This document shows, piece after piece, positions 24,005 through 34,327 of a DNA stretch of 64,000 nucleotides; the first letter of the stretch is position 1; every line of letters starts with the position of its first letter. A model generated the notes under the pieces. It was given only the letters and a program-made list of their open reading frames with translations, did not search any database and was not told the origin of the DNA. Source of the stretch: Distichodus sexfasciatus (Eukaryota; Chordata; Actinopteri; Characiformes; Distichodontidae); the NCBI GenBank assembly GCA_032718565.1, contig JAVGVS010000498.1:1-64000 (forward strand), read 5' to 3'. Both the position numbers and the translations under genes were made by a program.

Positions 24005-24335
24005 AATTTCATGCTCACAACAAAAACATGTTGTGCACAACTGAAAATGTGCCATACTCACACACGAAAAAAGTCTCGTGCTCACGCGGAAAACATCTCA
24101 CATGAAAAAAAAAAAATCTTGTGCTCACGCAAAAAAAAAAAAAATGCTCACAAAGAATTTCAGGCTCATGCAATAAATCCTGTGCTCATCCATGCAAAAG
24201 GCTTGTGCTCAGTCAAAAGCATCTCGTGCTCATGGACGACATCTTGTACACCAAAACTACTTTGTGCACATGTGAAAAAAATCTCATGTTCACGCAATAA
24301 ACATTGCTTGCTCACGCGGAAAACGTCTGTGTAGA
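24005..24335. repeat. Degenerate ~25-30-bp tandem repeat with TCTCGTGCTCACG core
   Basis: About a dozen diverged units of the form (T/C)CT(C/T)GTGCTCA(C/T)GC-plus-A-rich spacer occur in direct orientation, with A-runs of 7-14. The 107-codon open frame across it is a repeat artefact. Confidence 0.7.
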
Positions 24336-25243
24336 TTTGTGTGTGACACACACACAAGTATATGACAACGTACTTGGAAATAAACTTCATTCTGATTCTG
24401 TTTCACTCAGTATGTGAGAAACAAAGGGTGTTGAATCCTAAAATATAAGACTTTCATCAGTAAGTAATCGTAGTAAATTGGTGCAGCTCGACAGATGTGG
24501 TTTTTGTGGTATTAAAAGCCGGCGGTGACAGTGTTGTACTTTGCTCATGACCTCTCAGGAAGTCTGCTCCAGAGGCCCGATTGCAGGCGGCGGCGGACGC
24601 GGGACTATCATAGCAACGTGTCCCCGGGGTGCGTTTGAGCTCCACTAGATCTATACGCTGGAAGAATCAAGCTCATGACATTGCAGTTCTGAGTGAATGT
24701 GTTTGGTGGTCAGACGTTGGGAGATGTTGGAATGAGGGCATAGTTTCCAGGTCACTGACCATTTGTTCAGCCGCCCTGCGACAAAGAGCTTATTTACACA
24801 GACCACTATTAGCATAATAGTTTCTCTTTTCCTGTGCTTCCCTGTGTAACATTTCTTCTTAATCCTTTTTTATATGATGCAGTGTTCAGTAGAACATTCA
24901 GTAGTGTTTTGATAAGCACTTGCCAGTATGATTCCAATAAAATTGATGAATTGGATATTGGTGGAACAAAATTTAAACTGAATTACGCATTCATAGTTTG
25001 CTAACAGATTGGCCCATTGTTAACTTAAGTCAAAAAGCAGGCTCTATACAGTACCTTTGCCCTCAATTCTGGCAAATGTTGACAAATTTTCTGTTTTTTC
25101 TAACTGTTGCATTCAAAATTACATTTGCAACAAAGTCATGATTATATTTCTCACCACGCCTTAAACATGTAACTACAACAACTTGTGAAACCCAAAAATT
25201 GCATAAACCACCGAAAATGCAATCGCAGTGGCTTTACAACTTT
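24336..25243. other. Unassigned intronic DNA
   Basis: At 24372-24400, GGAAATAAACTTCATTCTGATT resembles the 3' end of a non-LTR retrotransposon, with no recognisable body. Nothing else is seen. Confidence 0.4.
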
Positions 25244-25434
25244 GGGGCAGTTGGTAGTGTAACGGTTAGGGAATTGCACTGGACTGGTAAAGCTATCACT
25301 GAGGTACTCATGAGCAAGGTATGGTCCAAGCACTGCTCTCCGACCACTGCTCCTTCATGGATGGGTCAAATGCAGAGGTCACGTTTGGTTGTGGTGCACT
25401 GTGCTGTGTTCACAATTGCAAAAAAAAAAAAAAG
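25244..25434 (+). mobile_element. tRNA-derived SINE, copy 4 (+), deleted head
   Basis: It starts GGGGCAGTTGGTAGTGTAAC, lacks a clear B-box, and then shows GAGGTACTCATGAGCAAGGT, ATGGGTCAAATGCAGAGGTC and GTTGTGGTGCACTGTG, ending with TGTTCACAATTGC and an A13 run. Confidence 0.85.
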
Positions 25435-25796
25435 GGATTAGGGCTGTTGAGTTTGTTCATACATTGTTCATAGTGAGAATTTCATGCATCACTGATATGA
25501 CAATATTGCCGTTAAGCAAACTTTATTTGTGGGAATTTCAAAGTGTTGTTTTTTCAATACATTTAAAGTTCATTTCCCAGCCTTCCCAGCACCAGTCCAT
25601 TTTGCACTCAGCGTTTCATAAGGCTAATTGACATGAATAAACTTTTTGAAGAGTTATTTTCCCCCTCGTCAAATTGCGCTGCCCTATTTCCCGAAGAAGC
25701 CGCTGTCATGGTGTCACCATAACCTCCGACCGTGGATCAGCAATTAGCCACCTCTAGTTTAAGATAAAGACTTTCCGCCAAGAGTTTGTCCACGTC

Positions 25797-25799
<3 letters not shown>

Positions 25800-25831
<32 letters not shown>
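25800..25831. repeat. (CT)n microsatellite
   Basis: An uninterrupted CT run of about 30 bp, no other feature. Confidence 0.9.
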
Positions 25832-25836
<5 letters not shown>

Positions 25837-26592
25837 TGAATTTGCATGTTGTCGAAAAGCGGCCAGTGTCAGCACAAGGCCCATTTCTGCTCCGCCTCAC
25901 CTTGAACAATGTAATTATGTCGCTATGTTGTGTCACTTTGAGAGCGACTTGTGCAATTTGAAGGGTAGCGGGGAGGCAGGCTAATCTGCAGGCAAAGTGC
26001 TGAGTAATCGTGCGCCAATTTCACTTTATTAAATTTCACACAAAATTTACCTTTTTTCCTCCCTTCGCTGAAACCCTGCTGCTTTAAGCCGAAGCAGTTT
26101 CAGCCGAGCGGCTCTTCCTCACTCGCTTGTTGCTGCGGTCTTGTTTTTTTTTTTTTTCTTTTTAGTTAGAGCCCGAATTTGCTTTGACTGACATGTTTCA
26201 TATTAAAACACGCCTTAAATACAGAAGCAGAAATAACAGCATGATAGTTATACGGCTGACCTTTAATTTTCTCTGTTTATAGCTAATACCTATTAATTAG
26301 GGCTGAGGTTAAGCCAAGGTCATAGTAATAAGCTCTAAACATAGATTTAACCGTGCGGCTCGCTCCATCTTCAATATTCTCCTTAATTAGCTGGAGCAAG
26401 TGTGTTTTGGTGTGTGCTTGTGTTTAAATACGCTCTGCTTCTACACCAGCAGATTGCTAAAAAGTGGGAGTTTTAGCTTCTGATCTTGAGAATGTGGTGC
26501 TGTGATATTTATGCGCGTGTCGTTATTAGGATTTTATCAGTAATGATATTGAAACTTATGCTGCTTATTGTTGCTTCTACTTCTTTCTGCAC
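25832..26592. promoter_or_regulatory. Candidate conserved non-coding element (about 26180-26410)
   Basis: This repeat-free stretch has closely packed homeodomain-like AT words (CTATTAATTAGGG, CCTTAATTAGCTGG) and an extended nuclear-receptor half-site (CCAAGGTCA near 26314). No transposon ends, tandem repeats or coding potential are present. Regulatory function is an inference from composition only; no alignment was available. Confidence 0.3.
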
Positions 26593-26950
26593 TTATTAAG
26601 GCTCAACCGATAATCGGCCGGACCAATTATCAGGAGCCAATATTGGACATTTTGCTGATTATCAGTATCATTGTTTAATTTTGACCATCACTGATATTAA
26701 GTAACTACAAGGTGCCGCTACTGTGGCTCCACTACCGTCTCTTCTCTCTGTGCCGTTTGCTCTTGACTCACTGCTTCATTTTATGCCCCGCCCACAACAG
26801 TCACTGATTGACTAGCCTATATGTCACACGAGTAGTAGCCAGTCAACGCCGAAGCCTTGTTGTCACTCACACCTACCACACTCACACACAAGCGCAGCGT
26901 TAAGCTCGGAGAAGGAGAACAGGCAAAAGCTCAGAATCCAGCAACCAAAA
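26593..26950. mobile_element. Decayed relative of the 20062-20541 hAT-like family
   Basis: It shares GATTATCAGTATCATTGTTT, TTTGACCATCACTGATATTA, AGTAACTACAAGGTG, CTACTGTGGCTCCACTACCG and TCTCTTCTCTCTGTGC with the better-preserved copies. The right terminal repeat was not found, so the end is approximate. Confidence 0.7.
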
Positions 26951-27578
26951 ATGCTGTTTTGAGTGTGGGCAAAAGAACAAAATGCAGAGAAAAGCCACAT
27001 TAACAAATTACTTTACTGCCAGACGCTGTCTGTATGGTTGTTGGTAGGAGACGGTTAGAGTTGGGAAACACTGCCATGTTAGAATGAACTAGACGGACAA
27101 TTTCTGAAGAAATTGTGATTGTTGTGCGCTTAAAAAACGTTGAAAAGGATAAAAGGGAAAAAATGTAAAAGGAGAAATGATAAAGACGAAGTTCAGAGGT
27201 GTTTCAGGTGTTTATACTGTGTTTGATCTAACCGTTAACCTCAAGAAAAGTAATAGCACAGTTCTTCTGAATGGAGACGCCCCCTTGTGGCCAAAACAGG
27301 CCAAAAAATATGGAATTGCAATTTTTAGCCAAAAGATAAAGGGGGGCAAAGAGAGCTGTAATTGGGCTACTGACAAAAATGTAAACATTTTAAACCTTGA
27401 ACGGTGTCTCTATGACAAAAAACGAGAGAGGGAATTAGCAAGACAAAGTAGGAAGAAGAAGAAGCAGAAGGAAATGAAGAGAACAAAGTGATTGCTCAGA
27501 CCACACAAAAAAGATGGCAATATTTGTACATAGCTTAGCAAAATTTTAGTACTGATCTATATAAAGTGAAAAGTTAAA
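26951..27578. other. Unassigned; contains a 104-codon open frame without a recognised domain
   Basis: The open frame at 27177-27491 is Lys-rich toward its end (KKKKQKEMKRTK). It has no splice context matching pex14 and no motif I recognise. It may be the interior of the preceding hAT-like element. I do not call it a gene. Confidence 0.4.
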
Positions 27579-27836
27579 GTGAGTGATTATTTGTCATTGT
27601 GAACACAGCACATCACAGCACTCAGTGCGTCACAATGAGATATGACCTCTGCATTCTATCCATCAGTGAAGGAGCAGTGGATAGCTCTAGCTCTGTCTGC
27701 GCCTCAGGAGCAGTGCTTGGGGGACGGTACCTTGCTCATGAGTACCTCAGTGGTATCTTTACCGGTCCGGGATTTGAACCGGCGCCCTTTCTGATCACGG
27801 GGAGAACTTCCTAACCGTTACACTACCAACTGCCCC
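27579..27836 (-). mobile_element. tRNA-derived SINE, copy 5 (-), near full length
   Basis: The inverted tail TTATTTGTCATTGTGAACAC is at the left, the body has GGTACCTTGCTCATGAGTAC and CTCAGTGGTATCTTTACC, and the inverted head has GGGATTTGAACCGGCG (B-box complement) then CCTAACCGTTACACTACCAA and CTGCCCC. It is one of the best preserved heads in the window. Confidence 0.9.
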
Positions 27837-29519
27837 GTCACCTCTGTCTATTCAGTAGCAGTTACCCATCGCTAGTCACAGCCGATTTTGTGTAAGGCAT
27901 GATGCTGAAACCACAATGGTGACTGTGTAGGTTCTCAGTCGCGCAGGATGTCTTTCACACGGCGTGCGATAGCATTGTTCTGAACTGAAGAAGCCTTTCG
28001 TATGAGAGCTGAAACGTCTTCAAGAACCTTAAAAGACGTCCAGTTGTCTTCGAATCAAATTCTCAACAAAACAACCGTGTGGGTGCGCACACTATGTAAC
28101 ACACAGCTGTTTGTTGTGATGCGACTGCTCACCAAATCCCACTTCATGCTTGTGAACTTCTCTGTCTCTCTTTCATTTCCAAACAACCCCAACACGACAC
28201 CCCCCCTCCTCCTCCTCCTCATTCGCTGACCTCCTCAACACCCTCCATAACCCGCCCCAGCTCCATCACGTCCCCCAAACGGCGCCGCACTGTCCGTCTT
28301 AATTCCTAATACAGTTTAATGTCATATTTATGTAAATATTTTGCGATTTTGCTCTGTATTAACAGGGAGAAATGTCAGAGCTCACATAAAATAAAACAAT
28401 ACCATCTCCTACCGGAGCGGGATTTAAATTGGATTCCTCCAGCAGGCAGCCGCAAAGGCGGGCAGCTGATGAAGGGGAAAATAGGCAGCACTTTGATTAC
28501 ATGTTGCAGGATCTTTACACAATAATCTCTCGTCCACATATGATTTACATGCACCGTAATGCTCCAGTCTGCACTGAGCGATACACTTTTGTCCCCCCTC
28601 TCGCTCTCTCTCTCTCTCTTTCTCTTTCTGCTTATTAAAAGGAGAGGTTTTCTTTTTCTTTTGGGGGAGCAAGATAGAAGTATATACTAATGTTTTGGAA
28701 GTGGATAATTTTACTGGTGCAAACTGTGAATACGGCTGTGCAGAATGAAAGCTGAGATCATGGCATTAGTCTAAGAACGAGAAGTAATTCCACGAGAAGT
28801 CAAAATGAACTTTATCTCTGTGTAGTCAGCTTTATGAAGATGTATATAGCGAGAAAAGACGATGTGGCTCCAGTCTAGAACGAACGAAGAAGGCACATAG
28901 GATAAGCATATATAAATACACTACAAAATATAAACTCAGAGTTAGAGGTAGAAAAAGAAAAGAAGCGATACGCTCGGCATAAAGTAAAAAGTAACACAAA
29001 TAAGCGCAGCCCAAACAACAAATCGTCCCGTGGCCAGCAAATTGGCATAGGTGCTTATAATGACAGATAAATCACAGATATAAAGGAACATTAATAAGAA
29101 GACAACGACAGTTGAAACATTTTTAATGCTTTTTCTCAAGCTTTGTTGAATGTACTTTTTATAGAAATCTTAAAACTGCATAAACTAGAACAAAAACCTA
29201 AAAACAGCTTTCACATGACAATATAGTACAGACATGATCATATATAGAACAACAGAGAATTTACATGTAAGAGCATAATAGTAAAATGACAAGCAGATAA
29301 AATATATTGCACATGATAACGTTTAGTATAGATAACGTATAGATTTTTATATAAAAGAACTTAAATATATGTTGCTGTACATTTCATGAAAATATATTTA
29401 TTTTCGTGAAATACTGAACAAATGTGCAGTATTTAAATCCGGCTCTGGCAGATTAGTTGTTATTTTATCTTGAGTATGTACTTCTATCTTATTTTGGTCT
29501 CACTTTGTCCTCATTCATT
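27837..29519. other. Unassigned intronic DNA
   Basis: At about 27985-28040 the words TGAGAGCTGAAACGTCTTCA and AGACGTCCAGTTGTCTTC resemble a widespread fish repeat fragment. A (CT)n run lies at about 28603-28626. The stretch 28830-29400 is AT-rich with no feature. Confidence 0.4.
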
Positions 29520-31600
29520 TGCTAACAAATTTATAATGTTAGTTACTAATGTACACTCTGTTAGTTGCTAACGTACACTATGTTAGTTGCTAATGTGCAC
29601 TATGTTAGTTGCTTACACTCTGTTAGTTGCTAATGTTCACTATGTCAGCTGCTAATGGCCGCACTATGTTTAGTAGCTAATGCTTTTATAGTTGCTAAAT
29701 AATGCCTCTGTAGTTGCTAATTAACACTATGTTGGTAGCTAATGTAACCTGTTAGTTCTTTAATGTACACTATGTTAGTTAACTGTGTCTACACTGTTAG
29801 TTGCTAATGTTAGTAGCTATAGTACACTATGTTAGTTGCTAATGTTAGTAGCTGACGCACACTATGTTAGTTGTAATGTTGTGCTTCGCGTACACTATGT
29901 TAGTTGCTAATGTACACTATGTTAGTTGCTAATGTACACTATGTTAGTTGCTAATGTACACTCTATTAGTTGCTAATGTGCACAATGTTATTTGCCAATG
30001 TACAGTTAGTTGCTAAATATGCACTATGTTAGTAGCTAGTGTACACTGTTAGTTGCTAATGTACACTATGTTAGTTGCTAATGTACACTATGTTAGTAGC
30101 TAATGTAACCTGTTAGTTGCTAATGTACACTATGTTAGTTGCTAATCTACACTGTTAGTTGCTAATGTTAGTAGCTAGCATTACACTATGTTAGTTGCTA
30201 ATGTTATTTACTATATGTTAGTTGCTAATGTTAGTAGCCTACTTGTTTTTATATGTTAGTTGCTAATGTTAGTAGCTGACGTACACTATGTTAGTTGCTA
30301 ATGTAACCTGTTAGTTGCTAATGTAACCTGTTAGTTGCTAATGTACACTATGTTAGTTGCTAATGTGCACTATGTTAGTTGCTAATGTACACTATGTTAG
30401 TAACTAATGTACACTGTTAGTTGCTAATGTACACTATGTTAGTTAACTAATGTAGCCTATGTTAGTTGCTAATGTACACTATGCTGGTGCTATGTACCTC
30501 TGTTGGTTATGTGCACTATGTTGGTTGCTAATATTGCACTATGTTAGTAGCTATGTACACTGTTGGTGCTAATGTACACTATGTTAGTTGCTAATGTACA
30601 CTATGTTGGTAGCTAATGTAACCTGTTAGTTGCTAATGTACACTATGTTAGTTGCTAATGTACACTATGTTAGTTGCTAATCTACACTGTTAGTTGCTAA
30701 TGTTAGTAGCTAACGTACACTATGTTAGTTGCTAATGTTAGTAGCTAACATACACTATGTTAGTTGCTAATGTTAGTAGCTAGCGTACACTATGTTAGTT
30801 GCTAATGTTAGTAGCTGGCGTACACTATGACAGTTGCTAATGTAACCTGTTAGTTGCTAATGTACTATGTTGAATTTGCTAATGTACACTATGTTAGTTG
30901 CTAATCTACACTATGTTAGTTGCTAATGTACACTATGTTAGTTGCTAATGTTAGTAGCTAACGTACACTATGTTAGTTGCTAATGTTAGTAGCTAACGTA
31001 CACTATGTTAGTTGCTAATGTTACTATACGTACACTATGTTAGTTGCTAATGTTAGTAGCTAATGTACACAATGTTAGTTGCTAATGTTAGTAGCTGACG
31101 TACACTATGTTAGTTGCTAATGTTAGTAGCTGACGTACATATGTTAGTTACTGTGTTAGTAGCTGGCGTGCACTATGTTAGTTGCTAATGTTGGTAGCTG
31201 GCGTTACTACTATGTTAGTTGCTATGTTTATTGCTACTGTTAGTAGCTATCGTACACTATGTTAGTTGCTAATGTTAGTAGCTAACGTACACTATGCTAG
31301 TTGCTAATACGTACACTATGTTAGTTGCTACTGTTAGTAGATAACGTACACTATGTTAGTTGCTAATGTTAGTAGCTGCATATACTAGTTGCTAATGTTA
31401 GTAGCTAATGTACACTATGTTAGTTGCTAATGTTGGTAATGTACACTATGTTAGTTGCTAATGTTAGTAGCTGTCATTACACTATGTTAGTTGCTATCGT
31501 ACACTATGTTAGTTGCTACTATTGTTATGCGTACACTATGGCCAATTTGCTAATGTTAGTAGCTAACGTGCACCTGCTAGTTGCTAGCATAGTTAACGCT
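29520..31600. repeat. 2.1-kb minisatellite built from 13-bp and 9-bp modules
   Basis: The array is made of the 13-mer GTTAGTTGCTAAT (variant GTTAGTAGCTAAC) and the 9-mer GTACACTAT. In the first part (to about 30.65 kb) units are mostly 13+9 = 22 bp. In the later part, 13+13+9 = 35-bp units predominate. The variant 13-mer is a hyphenated palindrome, GTTAG-TAG-CTAAC. A very short related patch lies at 37976-38055. Open frames through it are artefacts. Confidence 0.93.
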
Positions 31601-33644
31601 TATGCTTACACCTGGGTGGAACAGTCCATGTAAGGTTTCCGTCATCTACTTCCTCTCTGTCTGTACGATCCGGGCCGAGTTTGACCTTGCCCCCACAGAA
31701 GCGTTAAGTCCCGTCAGACGCTCTACAAATCTGCACACGGCCGTCTTGTTAAGGCTGCGCTCATGAACTTTTGGGACAGCGTTCGAGAACGTTGGCTCTC
31801 TGACCTCTGTAGTGCTCCTCGTTGTAGCGTTTCATTACGGCGGAGGGTCACGAGGAGCGCGGCAGCCGGCGCGGCCTAATACAACTCACGCCATGAAGGA
31901 AAGGATATGCTTTCATCATCCCGATATTAATAGGGCGGTTGTTTTACCAGAAGGTGAGGCGTGCGACTCACCTCTTGGTCAAAATGGCAATGACCAGGCC
32001 TGGCGAGAAAGCCGAAAGGGGATTGATCAGCCAGTTATAAATTACTCCGCAGCGCCACCTAGGCGGGTCCTCCCTCACTTTGACTCATCGTGGCGGGAGG
32101 CGATCAAGCAGGAGATGAGCAGAGTCCCTTTTTTTAATACACATAAATGAATGCAGCTATGAGGTCATTATTTAGGGGCGTTGATTTCCGTCGGCCCCCT
32201 GAAGCGGCCACGTCCTGAAACGGGTTTCTCTCGAACGCCCTCCTGTAACCTTTTGACCTCCATCTATTTATGACCCTTACCCTTTTTTTTTTCTAATTTT
32301 GTATTCCCCCAAAAATGGGAGTAATATTCAAGTCAAGGGCAACTTAATCATTCAGGCCTTGTAGAGCAATAAAACAGCATTCACCTTTTAGCACCCAAAA
32401 TATTTTAGTAAGCAATTTTATAATTGGCTGTCCGAGCCTGTTCCTAACCCATAAAGTTCAGAAGTGCCAGAATTGGAGAACTGCCTTTTTTTTTACGGTT
32501 GGCCCTGCCGCCTCATCACCTCTAAAATGAAAAAAGGAAGAGGGCGGGGTGTGGGGGATAAAAAAAACACAGAGAGCAAAAGGGAAAACAGCCTGGAAAT
32601 AAGAGGCCGGAAAATAGAGCCGTAAATAGCGGGAGGAGCGATGGGTTTTCCTTTAAATAAATACCGATCAGGTTTATGTTGAAAGACAATAGAAAACGTA
32701 GCCCAGATATGCAGTTTACAGTATTTATAGCCGTAATATCGAGGTGCCACCACCGTAATTTCATGCCCCAATGAGAATGGCAAGGTCAAAGCAAATGCTT
32801 CGGCTGAGCGTGTGCTAATACGGTGACTCATAAACAGGCGGCGCGTGTATCAGGTGCACCAAATAATACAGTATAATGAAATACAGAATAGCTTTCCATT
32901 ATTGTTCTTTTTCTGATTGTCATCATTAGATGGTATATATAAAAATTCATCTCCCATGATTCGATACCAAATAAGAGTCAGAGAGGTCATTCTTTGGGTT
33001 GCGGGAAGCAGATACTTTGTGTTTCACTATTTTTTTTTCCACTTTCCTTTTATATGTTGTTAAAATTTTGCCCTCGCCTTGTTGTCTTTCCTTTTAAAAG
33101 CCCTTTTATTTGTCGTCCCATTTTCTTGACAATAATGGCATCAGAGGCGTGGACAGAGCTGACTGAGCTTAAAATCCACAAGAAAAGCAAATGCGTTAAT
33201 GAATTTGCATGCGGCTAATTTGATCTTGTAGTAGGTGCTGTAGTCGGGAGCGGCAGCCTATTTAAGAATTCTAATGACGCTACGGATATGTACATATTTG
33301 TTTATTGCCATGTCTTTCGAAAAAAGAAAAAGGGCCAGTCACTCCAAGGTGAATACATGAATGCCCTGGGAGTGTGTGTGTGTGTGCGTGCGTTCTCCCA
33401 TAAGTGATATGTCTTGGAGAGAAGTGGGCAGAGCCTGCAGAATTTTTCCCACTTAGCATTTCTTGTGTGGTATATTTGGAGTCCTCACCAAGATGAAATG
33501 CCACTGTAAGTGTGACAGATATTAAAGCTGATGTTAAAGATTATTTTTATGCATCTGTTGTGTCTTGAGTGTTGACAAATTGTGCGCCACATTGTTATAA
33601 CTTAAAAACAATGAGTAGAATGTAACTTGTTCTCATGTTAATTA
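31601..33644. promoter_or_regulatory. Repeat-free stretch, candidate conserved non-coding elements
   Basis: About 31860-32150 and 32620-33250 are complex, balanced in composition and free of transposon ends. They hold words such as GGGATTGATCAGCCAG, ATGGCAAGGTCAAAGCAAA and CCATTATTGTTCTTTTTC (Sox-like ATTGTT). Only short (GT)n at about 33371-33392 is repetitive. Function is inferred from composition only. Confidence 0.3.
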
Positions 33645-33815
33645 GTGGGCGATTATTTGTCATTGTGAACCTAGCTGTCCTACAATAAATGTGACCTAAC
33701 ATTACATCTGTAAGAAGCAGTGGGCAGCACCTGGGGAGCAGTGCTTTGGGACAGTACCTTGCTCATGAGTACCTCAGTGGTACAAACATTTATTGTGGTA
33801 TCTTTAAAGATTTAA
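33645..33815 (-). mobile_element. tRNA-derived SINE, copy 6 (-), head lost
   Basis: The inverted tail GATTATTTGTCATTGTGAAC and the body GGGAGCAGTGCTTTGGGACA, GTACCTTGCTCATGAGTACC and TCAGTGGTA are present. The tRNA-like head is replaced by unrelated AT-rich DNA after about 33815. Confidence 0.78.
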
Positions 33816-34260
33816 GGTTCTTTATTTGTCCTGCATATAGTTATAATATATTTTAACTTTGACTGTGCTATCATAAAAATATGAAAAAGTGTAAAATTAG
33901 GAATACAAGTTTAAAAAAAAAGCCTAGTCTTAGACAAAGTTGTAGTACCAATGGAGATTTGCCATTCAAGTGCTAAACTAGTCTAGGAATAGGCTTAATC
34001 CTGGACTGGGAAATTGACCCTGAAATGTTGAACTCAGGAATAGCTTTTGAAATTAATAATGCGGAATATGAACAGATTACAGGCGTTGCAGTACCAGGAT
34101 TATAAATAATAAAAGTAAAGGATTAAGTGCATTGATGCAATGTCAGCACAGCAGAACGTCACAGGAATATTTTTGGGAGGGGAAACCTAACATTAATTCT
34201 AAGTAGTTATTGAAGAATCTTTACCAGGAGGAAACATTACATAATGCAGTTATGAAAAAA

Positions 34261-34327
<67 letters not shown>

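Noticed and set aside
27177..27491. 104-codon Lys-rich open frame
   Set aside because: No recognised domain. It lies beside a decayed hAT-like element and may be its interior; not enough to call a gene.
31424..31633. 69-codon open frame
   Set aside because: It is made by the 13+9-bp minisatellite.
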